In this document: positions 17,742 through 27,731 of the stretch, piece after piece
Layout of the letters: every line of letters starts with the position of its first letter
How positions within the stretch are numbered: position 1 is the stretch's first letter
Source: Agromyces aurantiacus
Lineage (GTDB): Bacteria > Actinomycetota > Actinomycetes > Actinomycetales > Microbacteriaceae
Direction: 5' to 3'
DNA length: 64,000 bases
Assembly: GCF_016907355.1 (NCBI RefSeq)
Contig: NZ_JAFBBW010000001.1
Span: forward strand, 3,224,001 to 3,288,000
Program-made: the position numbers and the translations under genes
The notes under the pieces: model-generated
The model's database searches: none
Told to the model about the DNA's origin: nothing
What the model saw: the letters and a program-made list of their open reading frames with translations, nothing else

Positions 17742-18629
17742 TCAGCGCCCGCGGAGCTTGACCTCCGCCGCCTTCACGACGTTCGCGAGGAGCATGGCGC
17801 GCGTCATCGGGCCGACCCCGCCGGGGTTCGGCGAGAGGTGCCCGGCGACCTCGGCGACGGCCGGGTCGACGTCGCCCGTGAGCCGGCCCTTGCCGGTCTC
17901 CTCGTCGGCGACGCGCGTGATGCCCACGTCGAGCACCGCGGCGCCCGGCTTGATCCAGTCGGGCTTGACCATGTGGGGCACGCCCACGGCCGCGACGACG
18001 ATGTCGGCTCGCCGCACCTCGGCGGCGAGGTCGCGCGTGCGCGAGTGCGTCAGCGTCACCGTGGCATCCAGGCCCTTGCGCGTGAAGAGCAGGCCGAGCG
18101 GGCGGCCGACGGTGAGACCGCGACCGATGACGGTCACGTGCTGGCCGCGGATCGGCACGTCGTAGCGCTGGAGCATCTCGACGATGCCCGCGGGCGTGCA
18201 CGGCAGCGGCGAGTGCAGCTCGCCCTCGATGCCGAGCACGAGCCGCCCGAGGTTCGTGGGGTGCAAGCCGTCGGCGTCCTTGAGGGGGTCGATGAGCTCC
18301 AGCATCGCGTTCTCGTCGTGCCCCGTGGGCAGCGGCAGCTGCACGATGTAGCCCGTCACCTCGCGCGCCGAGTTGAGGTCGCGGATCGCCGCGCGCACGT
18401 CGGCCGTCGTCGCCGACGCCGGCAGGTCGACGCGGATCGACTCGATGCCGACCTCGGCGCAGTCGCGGTGCTTTCCGGCGACGTACGAGCGCGAGGCGGG
18501 GTCGTCGCCGACGAGCAGCGTGCCGAGGCCCGGCACGACGCCGTGCGCCCGGAGTTCGGTGATGCGCGTCGACAGCTCCGACTTCACGGCCGATGCGGTG
18601 GCGACGCCGTCGAGGGTGATCGCGGTCAT
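17742..18629 (-). CDS. folD: Bifunctional methylenetetrahydrofolate dehydrogenase/cyclohydrolase
   Basis: This 295-residue protein has the FolD signatures: [17 protein letters not shown] with the catalytic lysine, [18 protein letters not shown], and the NADP-binding [16 protein letters not shown], ending with [19 protein letters not shown]. It interconverts 5,10-methylene-, methenyl- and 10-formyl-tetrahydrofolate. It lies 154 bp downstream of glyA in the same direction, so both one-carbon genes are neighbours, though a hairpin separates them. Length is normal. Confidence 0.96.
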   Translation of the reverse strand: MTAITLDGVATASAVKSELSTRITELRAHGVVPGLGTLLVGDDPASRSYVAGKHRDCAEVGIESIRVDLPASATTADVRAAIRDLNSAREVTGYIVQLPLPTGHDENAMLELIDPLKDADGLHPTNLGRLVLGIEGELHSPLPCTPAGIVEMLQRYDVPIRGQHVTVIGRGLTVGRPLGLLFTRKGLDATVTLTHSRTRDLAAEVRRADIVVAAVGVPHMVKPDWIKPGAAVLDVGITRVADEETGKGRLTGDVDPAVAEVAGHLSPNPGGVGPMTRAMLLANVVKAAEVKLRGR

Positions 18630-18739
18630 GCTGGGTACCTCTTCCGAGCTGGTCGGCGGGAACGGGACGAAGGAGATTCCGGCCGACGCGCCGGCGGGCG
18701 GACGGCGCGTCGTCGCAGGTCTCCTTCAGCGTGCCGGTC

Positions 18740-18777
18740 GCGGCTCGGGAGCGGGCGAATGCTCGCCCCCGAGCCGC
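18740..18777 (-). terminator. Hairpin terminator of glyA
   Basis: A 10-bp outer stem (18740-18749 with 18768-18777) plus an inner GGGCGA/TCGCCC pairing begins 6 nt after the glyA stop. It probably limits read-through into folD. Confidence 0.6.
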
Positions 18778-18783
18778 CGGCGA

Positions 18784-20127
18784 CTACTGCTGCAGGCCCG
18801 GGTAGAGCGGGAACGCGTCGGTCAGCGCGGTCACGCGCGAACGGAGCGCCGCGACATCCGGGTTCGCCTGCAGCGCGAGCGCGATGACGTCGGCGACCTC
18901 GGTGAACTCGGCGTCGCCGAACCCGCGGGTCGCGAGCGCGGGCGTGCCGATGCGCAGGCCAGACGTGACCATCGGCGGGCGCGGGTCGAACGGCACCGCG
19001 TTGCGGTTCACGGTGATGCCGACCTCGTGCAGACGGTCCTCGGCCTGCTGGCCGTCGAGCTCGGAGGTGCGCAGGTCGGCGAGCACGAGGTGCACGTCGG
19101 TGCCGCCCGTGAGCACGTCGACGCCGGCCGCGCGCGAGTCGTCGGCGACGAGGCGCGACGCGAGGATGCCCGCGCCCCGGATCGTGCGGGCCTGGCGGTC
19201 CTTGAACTCCTCGGACGCCGCGATCTTGAACGCCGTCGCCTTCGCGGCGATGACGTGCATGAGCGGGCCGCCCTGCTGGCCCGGGAAGACGTTCGAGTTC
19301 AGCTTCTTCGCGAGTTCCATGTCGCGCGAGAGGATGAAGCCCGAGCGCGGGCCGCCGATGGTCTTGTGCACGGTCGAGCTCACGACGTCGGCGTGGGGCA
19401 CGGGGTTCGGGTGCAGGCCCGCGGCGACGAGGCCGGCGAAGTGCGCCATGTCGACCCAGAGCTTCGCGCCGACCTCGTCGGCGATCTCGCGGAACGCGGC
19501 GAAGTCGAGCTGGCGCGGGTAGGCCGACCAGCCGGCGATGATGACCTGCGGCTTGTGCTCGCGGGCCTTGTCGCGCACCACGTCCATGTCGACGAGGAAC
19601 GTCTCGGGGTCGACGCCGTACGACACGGCGTTGTAGAGCTTGCCCGAGAAGTTCAGCTTCATGCCGTGCGTGAGGTGGCCGCCGTGGGCCAGCTCGAGGC
19701 CGAGGATGGTGTCGCCGGGCGTCGCGATCGCGGACAGCACCGCGGCGTTCGCGGTCGCGCCCGAGTGCGGCTGCACGTTGGCGTACTCGGCGCCGAACAG
19801 CGACTTGGCGCGCGCGATCGCGAGGTTCTCGGCGACATCGACGAACTCGCAGCCGCCGTAGTAGCGGCGGCCCGGGTAGCCCTCGGCGTACTTGTTCGTG
19901 AGCACCGAGCCCTGCGACTGCAGCACCGAGACGGGCACGAAGTTCTCGCTCGCGATCATCTCGAGCGTGGTGCGCTGGCGGTTCAGCTCCTGCTCGAGCA
20001 CCTCGGCGATCTCGGGATCGACCTCGGCGAGGGGCTGGTTGAAGACGGATGCGGCGCCCGCGACGGCGTCGGCGGGGGCGTCGGTGGTGAGGGACTCGGC
20101 CAAGACTGGCTCCTTCGAAGATGACAT
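18784..20127 (-). CDS. glyA: Serine hydroxymethyltransferase
   Basis: This PLP enzyme (447 residues from the ATG) shows the family blocks [69 protein letters not shown] and the PLP-lysine segment [14 protein letters not shown]. It converts serine and tetrahydrofolate to glycine and methylene-THF, feeding FolD next door. The start is uncertain: the ATG at 20127 has no good ribosome site, while GAAGGAG inside the frame precedes a TTG at 20103, which would give 439 residues. About 200 bp upstream holds a TATGCT box but no riboswitch I can recognise. Confidence 0.96.
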   Translation of the reverse strand: MSSSKEPVLAESLTTDAPADAVAGAASVFNQPLAEVDPEIAEVLEQELNRQRTTLEMIASENFVPVSVLQSQGSVLTNKYAEGYPGRRYYGGCEFVDVAENLAIARAKSLFGAEYANVQPHSGATANAAVLSAIATPGDTILGLELAHGGHLTHGMKLNFSGKLYNAVSYGVDPETFLVDMDVVRDKAREHKPQVIIAGWSAYPRQLDFAAFREIADEVGAKLWVDMAHFAGLVAAGLHPNPVPHADVVSSTVHKTIGGPRSGFILSRDMELAKKLNSNVFPGQQGGPLMHVIAAKATAFKIAASEEFKDRQARTIRGAGILASRLVADDSRAAGVDVLTGGTDVHLVLADLRTSELDGQQAEDRLHEVGITVNRNAVPFDPRPPMVTSGLRIGTPALATRGFGDAEFTEVADVIALALQANPDVAALRSRVTALTDAFPLYPGLQQ

Positions 20128-20313
20128 GCGGACCTGCGGTTCAGCGCCTCGTGCGACTCGCGCCACGAGGCCTCGCGTACCGGCCCAGGCGTGCGGTCGG
20201 TCCGTTGCCAGTCGCTCCCCGATGGTCACCCATCTCAACGCCAGTCGCGACGTGGGCAAGCATACCAACGGATGCCGCGTGCGGCTGCCGCGTGACGGCG
20301 AGCGAGCGCGGGA

Positions 20314-20319
20314 TAACGT
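20314..20319 (+). promoter_or_regulatory. Leaderless -10 box of nagA
   Basis: TAACGT ends 6 nt before the GTG at 20326, with a -35-like GTGACG at 20291-20296 and a 17-nt spacer. Confidence 0.5.
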
Positions 20320-20325
20320 GGGCGG

Positions 20326-21483
20326 GTGAGCAGCGCGACCGTGATCCACTCCGCCCGCCTCGTCTCGGGCGGCGACACCGTTCCCGACGCGTGGGTGCGC
20401 TTCGAGGGCGACCGGGTCGTCGGGCGCGGCATCGGCGACGGATGGCGCGACGCCGACGGACGCGCGGCGGGCGAGGTGACGGATGCCGCGGGCCGCGTCC
20501 TCGCACCCGGCTTCATCGACCTGCACTGCCACGGCGGCGGCGGCGCGTCGGCCGAGGAGGGCGAGGACGCACTCGGCACGGTGCTCGCGACGCACCGCGC
20601 ACACGGCACGACGCGCTCGGTGCTCTCGCTCGTGACGGCGGCGGTCGACGAGCTCGAGACCCGTCTCGCCGCGATCGCTCGCGTCGCGGCATCCGACCCG
20701 CTGCTGCTCGGTTCGCACCTGGAGGGCCCCTTCCTCGACCACGAGTTCCGCGGCGCGCACGATCCCGCCCGGCTGCGGCGCGCCGACGCCGAGGCGATCG
20801 ATCGGCTGCTCGCCGCGGCCGACGGTTCGCTGCGGCAGATCACGATCGCGCCCGAGCACGACGGCGCAGCGGAGGCGATCGCGCGCTTCACCGACGCGGG
20901 CGCCGCGGTCGCGGTCGGGCACACTGGCGCCGACTTCGACACCGCGCTCCGCGCGTTCGACGCGGGGGCGGCGATCCTGACGCACGCGTTCAACGGCATG
21001 CGCGGCATCCACCATCGGGCGCCCGGGCCCGTGGTCGCCGCGATGCACGCCGACCACGTGACCCTCGAGGTGATCAACGACGGCGTGCACGTGCACCCCG
21101 ACGTGGTCCGGCTGGCGTTCGCGGGCGCGCCGGGGCGCGTCGCGCTCGTGACCGATGCGATGGCGGCGACCGGGTCGGCCGACGGCCGGTACGTGCTGGG
21201 ATCGCTCGAGGTCGACGTGGTCGACGGCGTCGCGCGGCTCGCCGAGGGTGGATCGATCGCCGGCTCGACCCTCACGCAGGACGTCGCGCTGCGCCGCGCG
21301 GTGCTCGAGGCGCGGCTCTCGCTCGAGGACGCCGTCACAGCGGTGACGATGACCCCTGCGGCCGCGATCGGCCGCGCCCACGACCTCGGCCGGCTCGAGC
21401 CCGGGTACGCGGCCGATGCAGTGCTGCTCGGCGACGACCTCGAGGTCGAGGCGGTGTGGGCGGCGGGCGTGCGCCGCTCCTGA
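20326..21483 (+). CDS. nagA: N-acetylglucosamine-6-phosphate deacetylase
   Basis: This 385-residue amidohydrolase has [55 protein letters not shown] and [10 protein letters not shown], the metal and substrate motifs of NagA. It removes acetate from GlcNAc-6-phosphate to give glucosamine-6-phosphate, the substrate of NagB at 28.4 kb. It has its own leaderless-type promoter and stands apart from the GlcNAc operon, so coordinate control would need a second operator; I see no copy of the 36159-36177 palindrome here. Confidence 0.95.
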   Translation: MSSATVIHSARLVSGGDTVPDAWVRFEGDRVVGRGIGDGWRDADGRAAGEVTDAAGRVLAPGFIDLHCHGGGGASAEEGEDALGTVLATHRAHGTTRSVLSLVTAAVDELETRLAAIARVAASDPLLLGSHLEGPFLDHEFRGAHDPARLRRADAEAIDRLLAAADGSLRQITIAPEHDGAAEAIARFTDAGAAVAVGHTGADFDTALRAFDAGAAILTHAFNGMRGIHHRAPGPVVAAMHADHVTLEVINDGVHVHPDVVRLAFAGAPGRVALVTDAMAATGSADGRYVLGSLEVDVVDGVARLAEGGSIAGSTLTQDVALRRAVLEARLSLEDAVTAVTMTPAAAIGRAHDLGRLEPGYAADAVLLGDDLEVEAVWAAGVRRS

Positions 21484-21964
21484 CGAGCCGAGTGCCGCGT
21501 CGGGCGGGGCCGCGGCGTGCTCCCCATCGCCTGCAGCCCCGACCCGGATGCGGATCCGAATCCCCCGATCGGATCTCCCGCGTCCACCCCCGGACGTCGG
21601 TTGCAGGACCATCGTGCCGCGCCGTAGCCGTGGATTGGCTGTGACTGCGCCGAGGGTCCGCCCAGTGCGGATGAGGCCGCATGCGAGAGGGCCCGGCGAC
21701 CTGTTCCCCTCGGCCGCCGGACCCGGCTCGTGCCCCCGGATCCCCCGAGGAGCCGCATCCGCCCTTCCGGTTCGCGAACCCCTCGCGTGAGAGACGGCAC
21801 TCGGCCTGTTCGATGACGCGGAATCCCCCGGAAACCGGGAATCGCGCCACGTCGGCGCGATCTGCTGGAATGATCGGGCGACCGGCGTCATGATCGGGCC
21901 GGTCGCGCGTCTCTTCGGTCGGGCGCCCCCCCACGCCCATCCCCCGTTCCGAGAGGAAGCTCCC
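21484..21964. other. Intergenic region upstream of the sigma-fusion gene
   Basis: These 481 bases hold no convincing gene. Near the right end are two inverted repeats: CCCGG-AAA-CCGGG at 21827-21839 and a perfect 8+8 repeat ATCGCGCC/GGCGCGAT with a 5-nt loop at 21841-21861. TGATCGGGC is then repeated around 21870 and 21891. This cluster lies 100-140 bp before the fusion gene start and may be its promoter/operator region. The rest shows nothing recognisable. Confidence 0.5.
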
Positions 21965-23716
21965 GTGGCCCCTGCGCGCACCGCCGACGCCGACCTCGTC
22001 GAAGCCGCCCGCCGCGGCGACCGCGACGCCTACGCCGAGCTCTGGCGGCGCCATGCGGCGTCCGCCCGCACCGTGGCCGTCTCCCACTCGAGCTTCGACG
22101 CCGACGACCTCGTCGCCGAGGCGTTCACGAGGGTGTACGACGCGATCCGCGCGGGCGGCGGCCCGAACGGCGCGTTCCGCCCGTACCTGTTCACCACGAT
22201 CCGCAACACCGCCGCGAGCTGGGGGCGTGCGCGACGCGAGACGTCGATGGAGGCGCTCGACCAGCTCGAGGATCCGACCACGAGCGAGACGGCCGCGCTC
22301 GAGTCGCTCGACCGGTCGACGACCGCGCAGGCGTTCCGCGCGCTCCCGACGCGGTGGCAGGAGGTGCTCTGGTACTGCGAGGTCGAGCGGATGTCGCCGG
22401 CGCAGGTCGCACCGCTCGTCGGCATGTCCGCCAATGCGACGGCCGCACTCGCCTACCGTGCGCGTGAGGGGCTCCGCCAGGAGTGGATCCGCGCGCACCT
22501 GCGCGGCGCCGCCGCAGAACCCGAGTGCGCGTGGACGATCGACCGCCTCGGCGCCTACACGCGCGGCAGGCTGCGCTCGCGCGATACCGCGAAGCTCGAG
22601 GCGCACCTCGACGGGTGCGCGCGCTGCACCATCGTGGCCGCCGAGGCGAGGGAGGTCGGCTCGCGGCTCGCGCTCGTGCTGCTGCCGCTCGCAGCGGGGG
22701 CGGGTGCGGCGACCGCGTACTCCGCCTGGCTGCAGCAGGGCGCGCCGGTCGCGCAGTTCGCGGCAGGCGCCGCCGGCGCTGCGGGCGCGGTGCACGCCGC
22801 GGGCGACGTCGTGGTCGCCGGCGCGGCCGGCTCGGGCGGGGCCGCGTCCGGTGGCGCATCGGTCGGCACGGGTGCCGCGGCGGCCGGGTCGACCTCGGGC
22901 GGCGGGCTCGCCGCGGTCGGGGCCGGCGCAGGCACCCTCGCGCTCGCAGCGGCCGCGGTCGCGGCGATCGCCGTGATGCCGATGCTCGTGCCCGCACCGG
23001 CCGAACCGCCGTCCGCCGAGGCGGCCTCGCCCGCGGTCGATGCGGAGGCTCCCGCCGCGATCGCACTCCCGGCGCCGGCTCCGTCGCCGGCGCCGCCGGC
23101 TCCGGTCCCCGCCGACGAGGTCCTCCCGGCCGAACCGGCCCTCGCGGTTCCGATCGAGGCGCCGCCCGCCGCGCCCGCCGAGTCGGCGACGCCGCCCGCA
23201 CCGCCCGTCGACGCGATCGCGCTCCCCCCGGTCGTGACCCTCGTCGACACGGCCGGCGGACTCGTCGACCCGATCGTCTCGGGCACCGCGGAGGCCGGCG
23301 CGACCGTGACGGTCACCGCCTCGAGCGGAGGTGCGGCCCAGGCGGTCGCCGACGCGGGCGGCGCCTGGTCGGCCGTGCTGGTCGGGCTGCCCGCCGGTTC
23401 CGTCGAGATCACGGCGGTGCAGACGGATGTCGCGGGCAACCGGTCGGCGCCGTCGGCGCCGGTCGCGATCGCGCTCTCCGCCCCGTCGCTGGCCTTCACC
23501 GCGCTCGGCGCGTGGCTCGACACGGTCTTCACGGGCGTGCCGGGCGCGACGGTGCAGATCCTCGCCGACGGCGTGCCCATCGACGAGGTGGTGCTCGACG
23601 ACCGGGGCACGGCGGTCTTCGAGGTGCTCGCACCCGCCAACCACACGTGGTCGGCGAGCGTGCGCTACGTCGTCGACGACCGCACGGGCCCGGCCGCGAC
23701 CGCCGTGCGCGGCTGA
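21965..23716 (+). CDS. Membrane-tethered ECF sigma factor fused to zinc-finger anti-sigma and Ig-like domain
   Basis: This 583-residue chain combines modules normally on separate proteins. Residues 8-90 are sigma-2 ([30 protein letters not shown]). Residues 120-180 are sigma-4 ([20 protein letters not shown]). A zf-HC2 anti-sigma finger follows, with Cys188 and H214-x3-C218-x2-C221 in HLDGCARC. Two hydrophobic segments (about 236-256 and 322-342), a long Pro/Ala linker and an outside Ig-like repeat (about 400-490) complete it. I chose the GTG at 21965, which has AGAGGAAG upstream. Related sigma factors with C-terminal anti-sigma extensions are known in actinobacteria. The target genes are unknown. 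The 3' end overlaps the convergent MFS gene by 52 nt. Confidence 0.85.
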   Translation: MAPARTADADLVEAARRGDRDAYAELWRRHAASARTVAVSHSSFDADDLVAEAFTRVYDAIRAGGGPNGAFRPYLFTTIRNTAASWGRARRETSMEALDQLEDPTTSETAALESLDRSTTAQAFRALPTRWQEVLWYCEVERMSPAQVAPLVGMSANATAALAYRAREGLRQEWIRAHLRGAAAEPECAWTIDRLGAYTRGRLRSRDTAKLEAHLDGCARCTIVAAEAREVGSRLALVLLPLAAGAGAATAYSAWLQQGAPVAQFAAGAAGAAGAVHAAGDVVVAGAAGSGGAASGGASVGTGAAAAGSTSGGGLAAVGAGAGTLALAAAAVAAIAVMPMLVPAPAEPPSAEAASPAVDAEAPAAIALPAPAPSPAPPAPVPADEVLPAEPALAVPIEAPPAAPAESATPPAPPVDAIALPPVVTLVDTAGGLVDPIVSGTAEAGATVTVTASSGGAAQAVADAGGAWSAVLVGLPAGSVEITAVQTDVAGNRSAPSAPVAIALSAPSLAFTALGAWLDTVFTGVPGATVQILADGVPIDEVVLDDRGTAVFEVLAPANHTWSASVRYVVDDRTGPAATAVRG

Positions 23717-24969
23717 GCCGCCCGGGCCGAGACGGCGACGATTCCGGCCGCGAGCACCGCGAGCACGACGAGCGCGAGCGGGATCGAGGCGACGCCGAAC
23801 CCGCTGAACAGCAGGCCGCCGATGAGCGCCCCGCCGCCGATGCCGACGTTGAACGCGGTCGTGTAGAGCGCGCTCGCGGCGTCGCGCTTCTCGGGCGCGG
23901 CGGCGTGCAGCAGCCGCGTCTGGAGCAGCGGCGGCACCGCGCCGAACGCGAAGCCCCACACGAGGTATGCCCCGATCGCCGGCCAGAGCGCGGGCACCGT
24001 CGCCATGACGACGAGGGCCGCCGCGATCACGGCGAGTGCGACCACCAGGGCGCGAGCGCCGTTGCGCGCGACGGGCGTGCCGGCGACCGCGAGGCCGGCC
24101 GCGCCGGCGAGCCCGGACGCGAAGAGCAGCGGCGCGACGGCCGACGACGGCGCGCCGACCACCTCGGTCAGGATCGGTGCGATGTAGGTCAACGTCGCGT
24201 ACTGCCCGACCATGACCACGGCGGTCACGAGGCACACCGCGAGCACGGCCGCAGCACCGGGGTTCGCGCGCGTTCTCGCGATGCCGGGCGAGGCGGATGC
24301 CGCGTCCGCGCGATCGGCGGGCGCGGCGGGCGCGGTCGCGCCCTCGGCGACGGCGCGCGCGGCGGCGGTCTCGCCATCCGGCGGCAGCACCGCACGCAGC
24401 ACGAGCGCGCCGACGAGCGTCAGGGCGGCCACGAGCGCGAAGGCCGCGCGCCAGCCGACCGCCTGGCCGAGCGCGGTGGCGAGCGGCACGCCCGCGATGA
24501 GCGCGATGGTGCCGCCGCCGAGCACGACCGACACCGCCCGGCCGAGCTGCGCGTCGGCGACGATCCGCGCGGGGTAGGCGCCGACGAGCGCCCAGAACAG
24601 CCCGTGCGCCACGCCGCCGACGACGCGGACGCCGACGAGCATCCAGTACTCGGGCACGACCGCGCTGAGCAGGGTGGACGCGGCGAGCACGACCAGCACG
24701 GCCGTGAGCAGCGAGCGACGCGACATCCGCCGGGTGAGCGCGGTCAGCGGGGTCGACGTGACGACGACCGTGAAGGCGAAGACGGAGACGAGCAGCCCCA
24801 CGAGGGGCTCGCCCACGCCGAGATCGGCGCTCATCTCGGGCAGGAGGCCGGTCGGCAGCATCTCGATGGTGATGGACAGGAACACGGCCGAGGCGAGGGC
24901 GATGAGCACGCGCCAGGGCAGGGCGGAGGTGGTGGCCGCGCGGGCGCGCGACGATTCGGTGATCGACAT
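23665..24969 (-). CDS. MFS drug/sugar-efflux type transporter (DHA1 family)
   Basis: This 434-residue protein has about 12 membrane helices with a central cytoplasmic loop rich in Ala (about 195-235). The first half has FLSITIEMLPTGLLPEMSAD and the cytoplasmic motif LTALTRRMSRRSLL. GVRVVGGVAHGLFWALVGAY matches the AraJ/NepI-type efflux group. Substrate unknown; proton antiport efflux is inferred. It stands alone and converges with the sigma-fusion gene. Confidence 0.85.
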   Translation of the reverse strand: MSITESSRARAATTSALPWRVLIALASAVFLSITIEMLPTGLLPEMSADLGVGEPLVGLLVSVFAFTVVVTSTPLTALTRRMSRRSLLTAVLVVLAASTLLSAVVPEYWMLVGVRVVGGVAHGLFWALVGAYPARIVADAQLGRAVSVVLGGGTIALIAGVPLATALGQAVGWRAAFALVAALTLVGALVLRAVLPPDGETAAARAVAEGATAPAAPADRADAASASPGIARTRANPGAAAVLAVCLVTAVVMVGQYATLTYIAPILTEVVGAPSSAVAPLLFASGLAGAAGLAVAGTPVARNGARALVVALAVIAAALVVMATVPALWPAIGAYLVWGFAFGAVPPLLQTRLLHAAAPEKRDAASALYTTAFNVGIGGGALIGGLLFSGFGVASIPLALVVLAVLAAGIVAVSARAAQPRTAVAAGPVRSSTT

Positions 24970-25131
24970 GGTTGAGTCATCCCGACGGCGTTCCCCGCTC
25001 GCGGCCGTGCCTGCGGCGGGTCGACTACGCGCTCACGTGCGCGCCCGGGGCCGGCGGTGACCGCTCGACCGCCACCAGTCTACCCGGTGTCGGCTGGGCG
25101 GCGCCCGTGCGCCGCCCGGATGGCGGGCCGG

Positions 25132-25137
25132 TACGCT
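25132..25137 (+). promoter_or_regulatory. Leaderless -10 box of purU
   Basis: TACGCT ends 6 nt before the purU ATG at 25144 and no ribosome site is present. Confidence 0.5.
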
Positions 25138-25143
25138 GTGCGG

Positions 25144-26019
25144 ATGACCGATGCCGAGCCGCACAGCCCCCACCTGCACCACTGGGTCGTCACGCTGAGC
25201 TGCACCGACGGCCCGGGCATCGTGCACGCGGTGAGCGGCGCGATCGTCGCCGCGCGCGGCAACATCACCGAGAGCCAGCAGTTCGCGAGCCACGACACCG
25301 GGCGCTTCTTCATGCGCGTGCAGGTCGAGTCGTCGGCGGGCCGCGACGAGTTCGAGGCGGCGCTCGCGCCGGTCGTCGAGCGCTGGGGCATGGACCTCCA
25401 CCTCGACGAGGTCGGCCGGCCCCTGCGCACGCTCGTGCTCGCGTCGACCGCGGGGCACTGCGTGAACGACCTGCTCTTCCGTCAGCGGGCCGGGCAGCTG
25501 CCGATCGAGATCCCGCTCGTGCTGTCGAACCACGGCACGCTGCGCGACCTCGTCGACTTCTACGGCGTGCCGTTCGAGTCCGAGCCCGTGACCTCGCCCG
25601 AGACGAAGGCGGCGTTCGAGCGCCGCATCCTCGAGGCCGTCGAGGAGCACGACATCGAGCTCGTCGTGCTCGCGCGGTACATGCAGATCCTCTCGCCCGA
25701 GCTCTGCGACATCCTCGCCGGGCGGTGCATCAACATCCACCACTCGTTCCTGCCCGGGTTCAAGGGCGCGAACCCCTACCGGCAGGCGCACGCACGGGGC
25801 GTGAAGCTCATCGGCGCGACCGCGCACTTCGTGACCAGCGACCTCGACGAGGGCCCGATCATCGAGCAGAACGTCGTGCGCGTCGACCACTCGCGCTCGG
25901 TCGCCGAGCTCGTCGCGATCGGCCAGGACGAGGAGAGCCGCACGCTCTCGCAGGCCGTCAAGTGGTTCGCGGAGCGACGCGTGCTGCTCGACGGCCAGCG
26001 CACCGTCATCTTCCGCTGA
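25144..26019 (+). CDS. purU: Formyltetrahydrofolate deformylase
   Basis: This 291-residue protein has an N-terminal ACT domain (HHWVVTLSCTDGPGIVHAVS, about 12-31) and a formyltransferase-fold C-terminal domain. The latter has VLSNHGTLRDLVDFYGVPF, ARYMQILSPELCDILAGRC, INIHHSFLPGFKGANPYRQA and DLDEGPIIEQNVVRVDH. It hydrolyses 10-formyl-THF to formate and THF, balancing the one-carbon pool served by FolD and GlyA. The ACT domain in homologues senses glycine/methionine. Length is normal. Confidence 0.95.
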   Translation: MTDAEPHSPHLHHWVVTLSCTDGPGIVHAVSGAIVAARGNITESQQFASHDTGRFFMRVQVESSAGRDEFEAALAPVVERWGMDLHLDEVGRPLRTLVLASTAGHCVNDLLFRQRAGQLPIEIPLVLSNHGTLRDLVDFYGVPFESEPVTSPETKAAFERRILEAVEEHDIELVVLARYMQILSPELCDILAGRCINIHHSFLPGFKGANPYRQAHARGVKLIGATAHFVTSDLDEGPIIEQNVVRVDHSRSVAELVAIGQDEESRTLSQAVKWFAERRVLLDGQRTVIFR

Positions 26020-26020
26020 T

Positions 26021-26040
26021 CCTCGCCGCCGACGGCGAGG
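26021..26040. terminator. Bidirectional hairpin between purU and the YrdB gene
   Basis: CCTCGCCG-CCGA-CGGCGAGG is a perfect 8-bp stem with a 4-nt loop right after the purU stop; it can serve both converging genes. Confidence 0.55.
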
Positions 26041-26061
26041 CGGCCCGCTCGCTCGGCCCGG

Positions 26062-26427
26062 TCAGCCGCCGAATTCGCGACGGCCGTTGATCACGCCGCT
26101 GACCGCGGCGACCACGGCGAAGACGACGGCGACCACCGGCTGGCCCATGATCCACCACGCGATCGCGGCGGTCGAGAACACCGCGATCTCGACGAGCGCC
26201 TTCACGAACGGGTCGACCGCGAACACCGCCTTGGGCGATCGGAACAGCCCCCAGAGCAGGATCGCGAGGAGCGGCAGGCCGATGCCGAGGAGCACGCCCG
26301 GCCAGGGCAGCTCGAACGCGACGAACCCGAAGATGCCGAGCGACACGATCGCGAAGATCTCGAGCAGGAAGCGCAGCAGGTCGTTGAACCCGAGCTTGGG
26401 TGCGGGTTCGGGGGTGGCGTCGTTCAC
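26062..26427 (-). CDS. YrdB/DUF2568 family small membrane protein
   Basis: This 121-residue protein has four membrane helices: FLLEIFAIVSLGIFGFVAF, WPGVLLGIGLPLLAILLWGL, LVEIAVFSTAAIAWWIMG and VVAVVFAVVAAVSGVI. FNDLLRFLLEI at the start is typical of the YrdB family, whose function is unknown. The GTG start at 26427 is preceded by a TAGGCT box 8 nt away, so the message is probably leaderless or nearly so. Confidence 0.8.
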   Translation of the reverse strand: MNDATPEPAPKLGFNDLLRFLLEIFAIVSLGIFGFVAFELPWPGVLLGIGLPLLAILLWGLFRSPKAVFAVDPFVKALVEIAVFSTAAIAWWIMGQPVVAVVFAVVAAVSGVINGRREFGG

Positions 26428-26477
26428 GGACGTCCAGCCTACCCGCGCCCGCACCCGACCGGCTCGGAGGGTCGCGC

Positions 26478-27692
26478 TCAGATGACCGGCGTGAGCTCGC
26501 GATCCGTCGTCTCCGCCGGCGCGGCCTCTGCCTCGTCGGCGTGCGCGGCCTCGGCGTCGGGCTCCGCCCCGCCGGCCGTGCGGAAGTGGCCGACGAGCGA
26601 GAGCACGATGCCGCCCGTCGCCCAGGCCGCGAGGACCAGCCACGGGAAGGTGGCGTCGGCCGAGGGGAAGTACGAGAGGTCGCGCAGCAGCGTCGCCGCC
26701 GCACCCGGCGGGAACCACTGGCCCACCGCGCCCCACGGCGCGGGCAGGAACTCGACGGGGATCGCCGCGGCGGAGATCGGGTTGGCCCCGAGCAGGAACG
26801 TGACCGCCCCGAGTGCGATGCCCGCGCGGCCGATCAGCGCGACCAAGCCGGTGATCGGCGCCGCGATGGCGGCGAGCGCGAGCGCGATCGCGGCGCTGTT
26901 GACCCAGTAGTCGCCCTGCAGCGCGCCGAACCACCCCTGCAGGATCCCGGTGAGCAGCAGGCCGCCGACCGCGGAGTACACGACGACCGCCGCGACCCGG
27001 CGCATCGCCCCGATCACCGCGAGCGAGATCGCGATGCCGCCGAGCATGCCGCCGATCACGATCGGGAACATCGCCGCGGTCAGCCCCGTGCCTCGCGGAT
27101 CGGTGTCGGCGAGCGGCACGACGTCGGTGACCGCGACGGTGACGGTGGGGATCTCGGGAACGCTCGGCGCCGCGGGCGGCGCCGCGGGTGCCTGACCCGA
27201 GGCCTGCGCGAGCGCGGCCTGCACGGCGGCGCGCACGGCATCCTGCAGCACGCCCGACAGTTGCGCGGGCAGCTGCTCGCGCACCTGGGCGTCGATGCCC
27301 TGCTGCAGCTCGGCCGCCATGGCGCGCAGCGTCTGCGCGACGACCGGGCTCGCGGCCGACGCGACGAGCACCTCGGGAGCGTCGGTGGGGGCCTCGCCGA
27401 GGATGATCGCCCCGTAGACCTCGCGGGATTCGATCGAGGCGACGGCGGCGTCGCGGTCGTCGACGCGCTCGAGCGCGACCGCGCCGTCGGCCTGCTCGGC
27501 CACGCGGGACTCGACCTGCGCGACGCTCGCATCGGGCCCGGCGACGGCCACCGGAAGATCCTTGGGTTCGGCCGTGACCGACGGCCACGCGAAGGCGAGC
27601 ACGATGATGCCGACGACGAGCGCCAGCGCGGCCCCGACGGCGATCGCCCGGCGGAACGGCGTGCCGCCGGCGGGGTGTGGGCGGGATTCCAT
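26478..27692 (-). CDS. YhgE/ABC-2-type membrane permease under TetR control
   Basis: This 404-residue protein has an N-terminal helix (about 15-35), a large outside region (about 36-205) rich in Ala/Gln/Pro, and about six C-terminal helices including FPIVIGGMLGGIAISLAVIG and ALIGRAGIALGAVTFLLGA. This layout is that of YhgE/Pip and ABC-2 permease-like proteins, often next to TetR regulators and linked to export or envelope stress. The start at 27692 has AGGAG 6 nt upstream. No ATPase gene is adjacent. The divergent tetR and a shared operator at 27709-27722 suggest repression. Substrate unknown. Confidence 0.75.
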   Translation of the reverse strand: MESRPHPAGGTPFRRAIAVGAALALVVGIIVLAFAWPSVTAEPKDLPVAVAGPDASVAQVESRVAEQADGAVALERVDDRDAAVASIESREVYGAIILGEAPTDAPEVLVASAASPVVAQTLRAMAAELQQGIDAQVREQLPAQLSGVLQDAVRAAVQAALAQASGQAPAAPPAAPSVPEIPTVTVAVTDVVPLADTDPRGTGLTAAMFPIVIGGMLGGIAISLAVIGAMRRVAAVVVYSAVGGLLLTGILQGWFGALQGDYWVNSAAIALALAAIAAPITGLVALIGRAGIALGAVTFLLGANPISAAAIPVEFLPAPWGAVGQWFPPGAAATLLRDLSYFPSADATFPWLVLAAWATGGIVLSLVGHFRTAGGAEPDAEAAHADEAEAAPAETTDRELTPVI

Positions 27693-27708
27693 GATGACTC
27701 CTATCAAA

Positions 27709-27722
27709 AACGAATGTTCGTT
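27709..27722. promoter_or_regulatory. Candidate TetR operator
   Basis: AACGAA-TG-TTCGTT is a perfect 6+6 palindrome in the 96-bp gap between the divergent permease and tetR genes. It lies just before a consensus TATAAT box, so binding would control both directions. Confidence 0.6.
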
Positions 27723-27725
27723 CTT

Positions 27726-27731
27726 TATAAT
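27726..27731 (+). promoter_or_regulatory. Consensus TATAAT -10 box for tetR
   Basis: A perfect TATAAT stands out in this GC-rich window, 4 nt after the palindrome and 57 nt before the tetR ATG, which has AAGGAGG upstream. Confidence 0.5.

Noticed and set aside
20128..20325. Riboswitch upstream of glyA
   Set aside because: I looked for glycine, THF and SAM aptamer-like patterns in the 200-bp leader and saw none; only a TATGCT box stands out.
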